Of a stretch of 64,000 nucleotides of DNA, positions 52,068 to 60,487 are shown one piece after another. The stretch lies in the NCBI RefSeq assembly GCF_036226745.1, contig NZ_CP109013.1:6944001-7008000 (forward strand), given 5' to 3'. A model generated the notes under the pieces. The model searched no databases and had not been told where the DNA came from. It worked only from the letters and a program-made list of their open reading frames with translations. This DNA comes from Streptomyces sp. NBC_00683. Its GTDB lineage: Bacteria; Actinomycetota; Actinomycetes; Streptomycetales; Streptomycetaceae. A program made the position numbers and the translations under genes. The first letter of the stretch is position 1. Every line of letters begins with the position of its first letter.

Positions 52068-53321
52068 ATGCGGCATATGGGCCGGAGATCCTTCGCGATG
52101 GGTGCGGCCGGGATGGTGGCCGCGCTGATGACGGCGGGCGATGCGGTCGCCCGGCCCCGGCCGGGCGCCGCGCACAGGCGACGCAGAGCGGCTCCGGGTG
52201 AGCTGCGGGGTGTGTGGATCGCGACGGTGGCCAATCTGGACTAGCCCTCCGCCCCCGGCCTGACCGCCGCGGCCCAGCAGGCGGAACTGGCCGCCCATCT
52301 GGACCGTGCGGTCGAGCTGCGGCTGAACGCGGTGTTCCTCCAGGTGCGGCCGACCGCCGACGCCCTGTGGCCCTCGCCGTACGAGCCGTGGGCGCAGTGC
52401 CTGACCGGGGTGCAGGGCCAGGACCCGGGCTGGGACCCGCTGGGGACCGCGGTGCGCGAGGCGCACGCGCGCGGTCTGGAGCTGCACGCCTGGTTCAACC
52501 CGTACCGGGTCGCGAACCACACGGATCCGTCACGGCTCGTCGCCACCCACCCGGCCAGACTTCATCCGGACTGGGTACTGCCCTACGGCGGGAAGCTCTA
52601 CTACAACCCCGGGCTCCCCGAGGTCAGGACGTTCGTCCAGGACGCGATGCTCGACGCGGTCAGCCGCTACGACATCGACGGGGTCCACTGGGACGACTAC
52701 TTCTACCCCTACCCGGTGGCGGGCCAGGTCTTCGCCGACGACGCCGCATACGAGGAGTACGGCGCGGACTTCCCGGACAGGGCCGCCTGGCGCCGGGACA
52801 ACACCGACCTGCTCGTCAGCGGGATGGCCGAACGGATCAAGGAGATCAAGCCGGGGGCCCGCTTCGGGATCAGCCCCTTCGGGGTGTGGCGCAATGCCGC
52901 GACCGATCCGCTGGGCTCGGACACCAGGGCGGGCGTACAGACGTACGACGACCTGCACGCCGACACCCGCAAGTGGGTGAAGGAGGGCTGGATCGACTAC
53001 ATCTGTCCACAGATCTACTGGAACATCGGCTTCGCCGCCGCCGACTACGCGAAGCTGCTGCCCTGGTGGGCCGAGACGGTCCGGGGCACGGGAGTGGGTC
53101 TGTACGTGGGGGAGGCGCTCTACAAGGCCGGTGATCCCGCCCAGCCCGCCGCCTGGCAGGACCCCGCCGAACTCTCCCGCCACCTCGACCTCGCCGCCAC
53201 CCACCCGGAGGTGGGCGGCCACGTCTTCTTCTCCGCGCAGCACGTCGAGGCCGACAGGATCGGAGCCATGGCCCGCGTGGTCGCCGACCACTACCAGGTG
53301 CGGGCCCGCACGCCGCGCTGA
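52068..53321 (+). pseudogene. Secreted glycoside-hydrolase-like (GHL10/DUF187) gene interrupted by in-frame TAG
   Basis: One continuous frame of 418 codons from ATG 52068 (or 52077), broken at codon 59 by TAG 52242-52244. Before the stop lie a twin-arginine-like signal peptide (MGRRSFAMGAAGMVAALMTA) and GVWIATVANLD. After it the protein resumes at PSAPGLTAAAQQAEL, a join that in this family normally reads NxDWPS, so the lost residue is Trp (TGG to TAG). The rest, with VFLQVRPTADALWPS, LHAWFNPYRV, DGVHWDDYFYPYP and ICPQIYWNIGF, looks intact. The family acts on cell-wall or other polysaccharides. It could be a real mutation or a sequence error. Confidence 0.87.
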
Positions 53322-53327
53322 CCGGGG

Positions 53328-53370
53328 ACGCGTGCGCCGGAGACCCGCACGGGGTCACCGGCACACGCGT
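53328..53370. terminator. Hairpin terminator between convergent genes
   Basis: ACGCGTGCGCCGG (53328-53340) pairs with CCGGCACACGCGT (53358-53370) with one mismatch; the loop is 17 bases. It lies between the hydrolase-like pseudogene and DUF1918. Confidence 0.6.
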
Positions 53371-53380
53371 GCTTGCCCTG

Positions 53381-53584
53381 TTACCGGTCCCGGTCCTCGG
53401 GGGCGGTGTGCTGGACGACGCTGTCGGGGCCCGGGGACATGATCGACTCATGCCCGTCCTTGAAGCGCAGGCGGTACGGGGGGCTGCCTCCGTCACCGAG
53501 CACTTCGATGATGTCTGCGACCCGGTCGTGCTGTCCCACGGTCCTGCCGTGCATCAGCAGCCGGTCGCCCGTGTGTGCCTCCAT
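53381..53584 (-). CDS. DUF1918 family small protein
   Basis: A 67-residue protein from ATG 53584, 8 bases after GAGGAGGT. The whole length is the DUF1918 SH3-like barrel (MEAHTGDRLLMHGRTVGQHD, then YRLRFKDGHESIMSPGPD). Its role is unknown; the family is common in actinobacteria. A longer frame adds six residues upstream but lacks a ribosome-binding site. It lies 42 bp from the end of the EamA gene on the same strand. Confidence 0.88.
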   Translation of the reverse strand: MEAHTGDRLLMHGRTVGQHDRVADIIEVLGDGGSPPYRLRFKDGHESIMSPGPDSVVQHTAPEDRDR

Positions 53585-53626
53585 CGGGAGTGACCTCCTC
53601 ACGGGTGGCGATCCATGTCGACAAGT

Positions 53627-54601
53627 CTATGGCCGGACGCGGTCGCCGCCTCTCGTGCGGTCGGCCGCACGGGCCCCGGAGCGCCCTGCGCCCCTGCCCG
53701 CGCGCTGGGTGACGGCGATGCACACCAGCACGGCCACCGCCGCCACCGGAGCGGCTGCGGGCACCTCCTCGCCGAGCGCGAAGAACGACCAGACCAGGGT
53801 GAGAAGCGGCTGCGCCAGCTGGAGCTGGCTCGCCCGCGCGACCCCGATCTCCGCCATGCCGCGGTACCAGACGTACAGGCCGAGGAAGGTCGACCCCGCC
53901 GCGACCCAGACCAGTCCGATCACCCCGTGCGCGGTGATCCGCACCGGCTCGAAGGGCAGGGCCACGACAGCGCCCGCCGCGGCGAGCGGCAGGCAGAGGA
54001 GCAGGGCCCAGCCGACGACCTGCCAGCCCGGCATGACACCGGCGAGCCTGCCGCCCTCCGTGTACCCGGCCGCGCAGACCAGCAGCGCGCCGAACAGGTA
54101 CAGATCGCCGCGGGAGAGGACCCCGCCGCTCTGCTGGACCGTGAAGGCGATCACCACGGCGGCGCCGGCGAGCGCGGCGATCCAGAAGGCGCGGGGCGGC
54201 CGGGAGCCGGTGCGCAGCGACGCGAAGAGCGCGGTCGTCAGCGGCAGCAGCCCCACCACCACGGCCGCGTGCGAGGTCGTGGAGGTCTGCAGGGCGAGCG
54301 TCGTCAGCAGGGGGAACCCGACCACGACCCCGCCCGCGACGACCGCGAGGCCGCCCCAGTGGCGGCGGTCCGGCACCGGCACCCGGCCCGCGAGAAGGAA
54401 GCCGCCCGCGATCAGGGCGGCGACCAGGCTGCGCAGCGCCACCAGGGACCAGGGGCCGAAGCTCTCCAGCCCCCACACGGTGGACGGAAAGGTCAGCGAG
54501 AAGGCGAGGACGCCGAGTCCGGCGAGCAGGACGCCGCCACGGCCCGCGTGCCGGCCGACCGCTATCGTGGTGGGCGCAATAGCGCTATCCTGTGCTGTCA
54601 T
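53627..54601 (-). CDS. EamA/DMT-family transporter
   Basis: A 324-residue protein from ATG 54601 with ten predicted membrane helices in two EamA repeats (GVLAFSLTFPSTVWGLESF; then GSTFLGLYVWYRGMAEIGV near residue 250) and a short basic Arg/Gly tail. Such proteins export amino acids or metabolites. Its start codon overlaps that of the divergent MocR gene (CATG at 54599-54602), so the regulator most likely controls it. TACGCT on its strand ends 6 bases before the ATG and would give a leaderless transcript. Confidence 0.88.
   Translation of the reverse strand: MTAQDSAIAPTTIAVGRHAGRGGVLLAGLGVLAFSLTFPSTVWGLESFGPWSLVALRSLVAALIAGGFLLAGRVPVPDRRHWGGLAVVAGGVVVGFPLLTTLALQTSTTSHAAVVVGLLPLTTALFASLRTGSRPPRAFWIAALAGAAVVIAFTVQQSGGVLSRGDLYLFGALLVCAAGYTEGGRLAGVMPGWQVVGWALLLCLPLAAAGAVVALPFEPVRITAHGVIGLVWVAAGSTFLGLYVWYRGMAEIGVARASQLQLAQPLLTLVWSFFALGEEVPAAAPVAAVAVLVCIAVTQRAGRGAGRSGARAADRTRGGDRVRP
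54560..54591. promoter_or_regulatory. MocR operator region and -10 box
   Basis: CGCTATC occurs twice as a direct repeat (54560-54566 and 54584-54590), and the second copy belongs to the palindrome ATAGCGCTAT (54579-54588). TATCCT (54586-54591) is a good -10 box whose predicted start site falls on the MocR ATG at 54600. MocR proteins often bind direct repeats, so this is a fitting operator. Confidence 0.6.
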
Positions 54602-56069
54602 GCATGAGCGTAGCAGTATGGCAGAGCTGGTGAGTTCCCTGCGTGAGGAACTCAACCGCTACTCACCTGGTGGAAAGCTCCCATCGAGCCGAGCTCTCGT
54701 CGAGCGCTTCCGGGTGAGTCCCGTGACCGTCTCCCGGGCCGTCGCGCAGCTCGCCGCCGAAGGCCTGGTCGTCACCCGGCCCGGCTCCGGCGCCTTCCGG
54801 GCGGAGGCCCGCACCGGCGCCCCCGCACCGGGCGACACGTCCTGGCAGGAGGTCTCGCTCAGCGGCGACAGCGGACCCGAGGTCGTACCGCGCACCGTCG
54901 ACGCCTCCGGAGTGCTGGTCACGCTCGCCGCCCCTCGGCCCGGAGTCATCGAGTTCAACGGCGGCTACCTCCACCCCTCGCTCCAGCCCGAACGGGCCAT
55001 GTCCGACGCGCTGGCCCGGGCCGGCCGTCGCCCCGGAGCGTGGGGGAGGCCGCCCACCGACGGCCTGAGCGAGCTCCGCGCCTGGTTCGCCCGCGAGATC
55101 GGCGGCACGCTCACCGGGGCCGACGTCCTGATCACCGCGGGCGGCCAGAGCGCGCTGGCCACCGCGCTGCGGGCCCTCGCCCCGCCCGGTGCCCCCGTTC
55201 TCGTCGAATCCCCCACCTATCCCGGCATGCTGGCCGCCGCCCGTGCCACCGGGCTGCGGCCGGTTCCCGTGCCGGTGGACACCGACGGCGTACGCCCCGA
55301 CCTGCTCGCCGCCGCCTTCCGCGCCACCGGGGCGCGGCTCTTCGTCTGCCAGCCGCTCTTCCAGAACCCGACCGGCGCGGTCCTCGGGCCGGACCGGCGT
55401 GCGCAGATCGTGCGGACCGCCCGGGAGGCGGGCGCCTTCGTCGTCGAGGACGACTTCGCCCGCCACCTCGCCCACGCGGACGCCGGCCCGCTGCCCGTAC
55501 CCCTGGTCGCGCACGACCAGGACGGTGTCGTCGTCCACGTCCGCTCCCTCACCAAGGTCACCTCGCCGAGCCTGCGCGTCGGCGCGCTGGCGGCCCGCGG
55601 CCCCGTCCTGGAGCGGCTGCGGGCCATCCAGGTCGTCGACAGCTTCTTCGTGCCCCGCCCGCTCCAGGAGGCCGCACTCGAACTCGTCGGCTCACCGGCC
55701 TGGGGACGCCATCTGCGTGCGGTCGCCGCCGAGCTCGGCAGCCGCCGCACCGCGATCACTGCCGCGGTGAGGAGCCGGCTGCCCGAGCTCGTTCTGCCCC
55801 ACGTGCCGTCGGGCGGCGGCAGCCTCTGGCTCAGGCTCCCCGGGCCGGGGGCCGACGAGCCCGCCCTGGTCTCCGCCGCCCTGCGGGCCGGCGTCGCCGT
55901 CGCTCCCGGCCGCCCGTACCACTGCGCCGAGCCCCCTGCCGGCCACATCCGGCTGAGCTTCGCCGCGGTCGCCGGCCCCGCGGAGATCGCCGAGGGCGTA
56001 CGGCGTCTGCGGGCCGCCTGCGACGAGCTGTTCGACCGCCCGGGCCCGACGGATAGCCTGCGCGCATGA
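54600..56069 (+). CDS. MocR-family regulator (GntR HTH fused to aminotransferase domain)
   Basis: A 489-residue protein from ATG 54600 (MHERSSMAELVSSLREELN); ATG 54618 is an alternative. The winged HTH is at residues ~15-75 (GGKLPSSRALVERFRVSPVT). A type I PLP-dependent aminotransferase domain follows from about residue 115, with ITAGGQSALATALRAL and the PLP-Lys segment VHVRSLTKVTSPSLRVGALA near residue 320. MocR proteins use PLP or its adducts to control genes such as divergent transporters. The gene overlaps the following GNAT gene by ATGA. Confidence 0.92.
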   Translation: MHERSSMAELVSSLREELNRYSPGGKLPSSRALVERFRVSPVTVSRAVAQLAAEGLVVTRPGSGAFRAEARTGAPAPGDTSWQEVSLSGDSGPEVVPRTVDASGVLVTLAAPRPGVIEFNGGYLHPSLQPERAMSDALARAGRRPGAWGRPPTDGLSELRAWFAREIGGTLTGADVLITAGGQSALATALRALAPPGAPVLVESPTYPGMLAAARATGLRPVPVPVDTDGVRPDLLAAAFRATGARLFVCQPLFQNPTGAVLGPDRRAQIVRTAREAGAFVVEDDFARHLAHADAGPLPVPLVAHDQDGVVVHVRSLTKVTSPSLRVGALAARGPVLERLRAIQVVDSFFVPRPLQEAALELVGSPAWGRHLRAVAAELGSRRTAITAAVRSRLPELVLPHVPSGGGSLWLRLPGPGADEPALVSAALRAGVAVAPGRPYHCAEPPAGHIRLSFAAVAGPAEIAEGVRRLRAACDELFDRPGPTDSLRA

Positions 56070-56572
56070 CCGATACCGACGCCTCCGCCACCGATGCGAC
56101 CGCTGCCTCCTCTGCCGATGCCTCCTCCGTAGAGGTCTCCTCCGCAGGGGCCTTCGAGCAGCGCTACGAGATCTCCAGCGACCCCTCCCGGCTGGACCCC
56201 GCCCGCATTCACCACTGGCTCTCCACGGACGCCTACTGGGCCCTGGGCCGCAGCCGTGAGCAGCAGGACCGTGCGATAGCGGGATCCCTCAACTTCGGCG
56301 CGTACGACGTGACCTCGGGTGAACAGGCCGCCTTCGCCCGGGTGGTCACCGACCACGCCTCGTTCGCCTGGATCTGCGACGTGTACGTCGACCGGGGGGC
56401 CCGCGGCCACGGAATCGGCACCCGGCTGGTCACCGAGATCCGGGACCGGCTGGCTCCGACGGGCGTACGCAGGTTCCTCCTCGCCACGGACGACGCCCAC
56501 GGGGTCTACGCGAAGGTCGGCTTCACCCCGCTCGAAGTACCGGGAAAGTGGATGTGCCTCCAGGTGAGCTGA
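56066..56572 (+). CDS. GNAT-family N-acetyltransferase
   Basis: A 168-residue protein from ATG 56066, coupled to the MocR gene. The first ~30 residues are Ala/Ser/Asp-rich. The acetyl-CoA fold covers residues ~35-165 with the phosphate loop RGARGHGIGTRLVTEIRDRL near residue 111 and the C-terminal YAKVGFTPLEVPGKWMC. The substrate is unknown. Co-transcription with MocR suggests it handles the same amine or amino acid that the EamA protein exports. Confidence 0.88.
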   Translation: MTDTDASATDATAASSADASSVEVSSAGAFEQRYEISSDPSRLDPARIHHWLSTDAYWALGRSREQQDRAIAGSLNFGAYDVTSGEQAAFARVVTDHASFAWICDVYVDRGARGHGIGTRLVTEIRDRLAPTGVRRFLLATDDAHGVYAKVGFTPLEVPGKWMCLQVS

Positions 56573-56640
56573 CCGGAAGCGCTTGTGTCCGCCGCGCCGC
56601 CCTCTTGACCGGCGCGGCGTTCGGCTCCACGATCGCGCCC

Positions 56641-57216
56641 ATGAGTGTTCGTGTCTCCCTGGTCGCGGCAGCGCGCAGCTCCGCCCTGCTCGCCGAGCGT
56701 TTCGACGACGACCGGCCGCTCGACCACACCGGCTGGCACGAGGTGCAGCTCGCCGCGCACGCCCTGGTGCCGCTCGGCGCGGCCGAGCTGCGCTACTGCT
56801 CACCCACGCCGCGCAGCCGCGCCACCGGTGACGCCCTCGGCTTCGCCCCCATGGCTCAGCCCGCGCTCCGCGACTGCGACATGGGCCGTTGGCGCGGCCT
56901 GACCCTCGCGGACGTGGCCGCCCGGGAGCCCGCCTCCGTCGACGCCTGGCTGGCCGACCCGCGATCCGCCCCGCACGGCGGCGAACCGCTGCTCGCCTTC
57001 ATCTCCCGGATAGGCGGCTGGCTCGACACCCGTCCGGCGTGCGACGGCTCCATCGTGGCCGTCGCCGAACCCTCCGTCGTCCGGGCCGCCCTCGTCTACG
57101 CGCTCAAGGCTCCGCCGTCGACGTACTGGAACGTCGACGTCCGCCCGCTCTCCACCGTCACGCTCACCGGACTGCCCGGCCGCTGGAGCCTGAGCCTCGA
57201 AGCGCTTCCGCGCTGA
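56641..57216 (+). CDS. Degenerate histidine-phosphatase-superfamily protein
   Basis: A 191-residue protein from ATG 56641 (MSVRVSLVAAARSSALLAERF). It keeps the phosphoglycerate-mutase-like plan (STPRSRATGDALGF-like CSPTPRSRATGDALGF, CDMGRWRGLTLADVAAREP), but the catalytic Arg-His-Gly at the N-terminus reads Ala-Ala-Ala, and the second catalytic His of the SHGG segment reads VAEPSVVRAAL. Both catalytic histidines are thus missing, so it is unlikely to be a phosphatase. It may bind a ligand or regulate a partner. A frame extending upstream to 56548 overlaps the GNAT gene. Confidence 0.8.
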   Translation: MSVRVSLVAAARSSALLAERFDDDRPLDHTGWHEVQLAAHALVPLGAAELRYCSPTPRSRATGDALGFAPMAQPALRDCDMGRWRGLTLADVAAREPASVDAWLADPRSAPHGGEPLLAFISRIGGWLDTRPACDGSIVAVAEPSVVRAALVYALKAPPSTYWNVDVRPLSTVTLTGLPGRWSLSLEALPR

Positions 57217-57310
57217 CGGTTCCCCTCGATCGAAGGAACCCGGAGCACGGCTTCTTCCCGCCAGTCCGACCAGTCGGTACGGTGGGGGCTCCCGAGACGA
57301 GGAGTGATCC

Positions 57311-58462
57311 GTGCCGCACTTCCATGGCCACTGCGACGACCGGTTCGCGGCGGTGCGCGACGCGTTCGCGGCGAACTTCGAGGAGCGCGACGAACTGGGC
57401 GCGGCCGTCACCGTCCTCGTCGACGGTTCCCCCGTGGTGGACCTCTGGGGCGGCTGGGCCGACAAGGACCGGACCCGTACGTGGGAGCGGGACACCGTGG
57501 TCAACGTGTGGTCCACGACGAAGGGCCCGACCGCGCTCTGCGCCCACATCCTCGTCGACCGCGGCCTCCTCGACCTGGACGCTCCTGTGGCCACGTACTG
57601 GCCCGAATTCGCTGCCGCCGGCAAGGAATCCGTGCCCGTACGCCATCTGCTCTCGCACCGGTCGGGCGTCGCGGGCCTGCGGGATCCGCACACCCTGGCC
57701 GAGCTGTACGACTGGGAGCTGACCACGGCCCGGCTCGCCGCGACCGAGCCGTGGTGGGAGCCGGGCACCCGCTCCGGGTATCACGCCATCTCGTACGGCT
57801 TCCTCGTCGGCGAGGTCGTCCGCCGGATCACCGGCCTGCTGCCCGGGGAGTTCCTCCGGCAGGAGATCACCGGCCCGCTGGACATCGACTTCACCATCGG
57901 CCTCCCGGAGAAGGACGCCCACCGGGTCGCCGAGCTCGTCCAGCCCAAGACCGTCTCACGTGAACAGGCCGCCCTCTTCGCCCGGATGGAGCCGGTGGCC
58001 ATCGCCTCCCTGCTCAACCCCGGTACGGGCACGGCCGCCGCCAACACCCCCGAGTGGCGCGCCGCCGAGATCCCCGCCGCGAACGGCCACGGAACAGCCC
58101 GCGCGGTCGCCGCGCTCTACGGCATCCTCGCCGGACGGGGCAGCGTCGACGGCCGTCGGATCCTCTCCGAGAAGGCCGCGGAACGGGTCCGTGAGGGGCA
58201 GGGAAGCTGCCGTGACCTGGTACTCGGCGCGGGCTTCGCCCACGACACCGAGCTGGGACTCGGCCTCTGGCTGAGCGGCGAGAACGCCTCCTACGGTCCC
58301 AACCCGCGCGCCGTCGGGCACGACGGGGCGGGCGGTTCCTGTGGCTTGGCCGACCCGGAGGCCGGGATCGCGCTCGGCTACGTCATGAACCGCATGGGCG
58401 CGAACATCGCCGACGACCCACGCAAGATGGCGCTGATCGACGCGGTGTACCAGTCCCTCTGA
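57311..58462 (+). CDS. Serine hydrolase of the beta-lactamase/esterase EstB family
   Basis: A 383-residue cytoplasmic protein from GTG 57311 with ACGAGGAGT upstream. The nucleophile Ser-x-x-Lys is in VVNVWSTTKGPTALCAHIL near residue 72, the Tyr motif in GYHAISYGFLVGEVVRRIT near residue 160, and the third box near HDGAGGSCGLADPE, near residue 337. There is no signal peptide, so it is probably an esterase or D-aminopeptidase-like enzyme and not a resistance enzyme. Confidence 0.9.
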   Translation: MPHFHGHCDDRFAAVRDAFAANFEERDELGAAVTVLVDGSPVVDLWGGWADKDRTRTWERDTVVNVWSTTKGPTALCAHILVDRGLLDLDAPVATYWPEFAAAGKESVPVRHLLSHRSGVAGLRDPHTLAELYDWELTTARLAATEPWWEPGTRSGYHAISYGFLVGEVVRRITGLLPGEFLRQEITGPLDIDFTIGLPEKDAHRVAELVQPKTVSREQAALFARMEPVAIASLLNPGTGTAAANTPEWRAAEIPAANGHGTARAVAALYGILAGRGSVDGRRILSEKAAERVREGQGSCRDLVLGAGFAHDTELGLGLWLSGENASYGPNPRAVGHDGAGGSCGLADPEAGIALGYVMNRMGANIADDPRKMALIDAVYQSL

Positions 58463-58465
58463 CCC

Positions 58466-58494
58466 GGAGCGGGGCCAGCGGCGTGCCCCGTTCC
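58466..58494. terminator. Hairpin terminator between convergent genes
   Basis: GGAGCGGGGC (58466-58475) pairs with GCCCCGTTCC (58485-58494) with one G-T wobble. It separates the serine hydrolase gene from the convergent response-regulator operon. Confidence 0.65.
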
Positions 58495-58513
58495 AGGCCG
58501 CGGCGGCGTCCGG

Positions 58514-59182
58514 TCAGTAGCCGGCCGGGCGCACCAGCCCCGACTCGTACGCGAACACCGCGGCCTGCGTCCGGTCGCGCAGGCCCAGCTTGACCAGGAT
58601 CCGGCTCACATGGGTCTTCACCGTCTGCTCCGCCACGATCAGCCGCCCGGCGATCTCCGCGTTGGAAAGCCCCTGCGCGACGAGGAACAGAACCTCGGTC
58701 TCGCGTTCCGTGAGATCACCGACGCGGTCCCTGCTCGGGGCGCGCGGCGCGGTGCTCACCCGGGAGAACTCGGCGATCAGGCGCTTGGTGATGTTCGGGG
58801 CGAGCAGCGCGTCGCCGGCCGCCACCACCCGTACCGCCTGCGCGAGTTCGGCAGCCGACGCGTCCTTCAGCAGGAAACCCGAGGCGCCCGCGCGCAGCGC
58901 CTCGTACACGTACTCGTCGAGGTCGAAGGTGGTCAGGACGAGGACCTTGACGGTGGCGCCCGGCGCTTCGGTGATGCGGCGGGTCGCGTCGATCCCGCCG
59001 AGACGGGGCATCCGTATGTCCATCAGGACGACGTCGGGAGCCAGTTCGGCGACCTTCTCCACCGCGTCGACGCCGTCCACGGCCTGGCCGACGACCTCGA
59101 TGCCGGGCTCGGCGTTCAGCAGCACCGTGAAGCCCTGGCGGACCATCATCTGGTCGTCGGCGATGAGCACGCGGATGGTCAT
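58514..59182 (-). CDS. NarL/LuxR-family response regulator
   Basis: A 222-residue protein from ATG 59182, sharing ATGA with the end of the kinase gene. The receiver domain (VLIADDQMMVRQGF; phosphoacceptor Asp in DVVLMDIRMPRLGG near residue 54; Lys in GFLLKDAS) is followed by a LuxR-type helix-turn-helix (LTERETEVLFLVAQGLSNAE, then VKTHVSRILVKLGLRDR). It is the output of the adjacent kinase. The targets probably include the acyltransferase and lipase genes of the same operon; this is inference. Confidence 0.95.
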   Translation of the reverse strand: MTIRVLIADDQMMVRQGFTVLLNAEPGIEVVGQAVDGVDAVEKVAELAPDVVLMDIRMPRLGGIDATRRITEAPGATVKVLVLTTFDLDEYVYEALRAGASGFLLKDASAAELAQAVRVVAAGDALLAPNITKRLIAEFSRVSTAPRAPSRDRVGDLTERETEVLFLVAQGLSNAEIAGRLIVAEQTVKTHVSRILVKLGLRDRTQAAVFAYESGLVRPAGY

Positions 59183-60477
59183 GCGGGTTCCTCCAGGGGA
59201 AGTGTCGCCACTACTTCGTAACCCCCGCCGGGGGTGGGGCCGTGGGTGAGTTCGCCGCCCAGCATGGCGGTGCGTTCGTTCATTCCGAGCAGCCCGTGCC
59301 CGACACCGGCGGACCGCGCGGGCGGGACGTCCGGGGCGGAGTTGGTGACCCGGACCGTGACGGCCGCCGTGTGGTAGCCGACCTCCACCCGGGCGCGTGC
59401 CCCAGGGGCGTGCCGCATCACATTGCTGAGCGCCTCCTGCACGATGCGGAACGCCGACAGCTCGACGCCGGGCGGCAACGGCCGCCGGGTACCCGCCGTT
59501 TCCGTGGTGACGGTGATGCCGGCACCCCGTACCTTCCCGATCAGTTCGTGCAGCATGTCGAGGGTGGGCTGCGGCGCGTGCCGTACGCCGTCCGCCAGGG
59601 CGTCCTCCGAGCGCAGTACGCCGAGCACGCGGCGCAGTTCGGCGAGCGCCTCCACGGCGTTCTCCCGGATGCCCGCCAGGTTCTCCTTGAGCTCGTCCGA
59701 CGGGTTCTCCACCAGGTGCGGGGCGACCTGGGCCTGGATGGAGATCACGGACATGTGGTGGGCGACCACGTCGTGCAGTTCGCGCGCGATCCGGTTGCGC
59801 TCCTCCAGGAGCGTGCGCCGGGCCCGTTCCTCCTCCGTCAGCTCCGACTGCTCCACCAACTGGGTGCGGGCCACCCGCAGGGCCCGCAGCGCGCTGCCGA
59901 CCACGACGGCCGCGACGACGACGAGGGCGGCGCGGTCGAGGGCGTAATTGTGGGCCTGCGTGGCGAACGTGCTGGCGGCAAGCCCCGTCAGGAGACTGAC
60001 CACCAGCGCGGTGACCGCGCGGCGTGGCTGGACCCGGAGTGCCAGCAGGAACAACGCACCGCTCTGCAGCGCGATCTCGGGCATGGTCCACGGGAACAGC
60101 TCGTCGGGCCCCAGTACCGGCTCGGCGAGCCGCACGCTGACGACCATGAGTCCGAGCGACGCCCACCAGGCGTACAGCGGCCGGGCCATACCGGAGATCA
60201 GCGCCGCCGACTGGAGCACGGCGACAAGAACCGCGTACACGGGGATGCCGGAGCCGTCCGGTATCAGGTCGTACACATGGAACAGCGTGATCGCCGACGC
60301 GACGATCGCCAGCAGCATCCCGAACACCGGCCGCCATATCGGTGCGCCCGGCCGGCCCGGTGGCGGTACCGGATCGACGGGCGAGGTCCACAGATCCTCG
60401 CGCAGCGTGCGCGGCAGCCTCCGCAGAGCGGCCGCCAGCCGTCGCCCGGCCGCCCCGGCCCCCGCCCACCCCGTCAT
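59179..60477 (-). CDS. HisKA_3-type membrane sensor histidine kinase
   Basis: A 432-residue protein from ATG 60477 with GGTGGAG upstream. About five to six membrane helices occupy residues ~45-205. The dimerisation/phosphoacceptor motif RIARELHDVVAHHMSVISIQ is near residue 235, and the ATPase domain has FRIVQEALSNVMRHAPG and GHGLLGMNERTAMLGG. Short loops and no large external domain point to sensing inside the membrane, as in cell-envelope stress kinases. It follows the acyltransferase gene by 10 bp. Confidence 0.93.
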   Translation of the reverse strand: MTGWAGAGAAGRRLAAALRRLPRTLREDLWTSPVDPVPPPGRPGAPIWRPVFGMLLAIVASAITLFHVYDLIPDGSGIPVYAVLVAVLQSAALISGMARPLYAWWASLGLMVVSVRLAEPVLGPDELFPWTMPEIALQSGALFLLALRVQPRRAVTALVVSLLTGLAASTFATQAHNYALDRAALVVVAAVVVGSALRALRVARTQLVEQSELTEEERARRTLLEERNRIARELHDVVAHHMSVISIQAQVAPHLVENPSDELKENLAGIRENAVEALAELRRVLGVLRSEDALADGVRHAPQPTLDMLHELIGKVRGAGITVTTETAGTRRPLPPGVELSAFRIVQEALSNVMRHAPGARARVEVGYHTAAVTVRVTNSAPDVPPARSAGVGHGLLGMNERTAMLGGELTHGPTPGGGYEVVATLPLEEPA

Positions 60478-60487
60478 GTTCTCCACC

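Noticed and set aside
8163..53321. Amber (TAG) reassigned to Trp in this organism
   Set aside because: TAG terminates several intact genes in the window at the expected family ends, and no suppressor tRNA is seen; mutation or sequence error is simpler.
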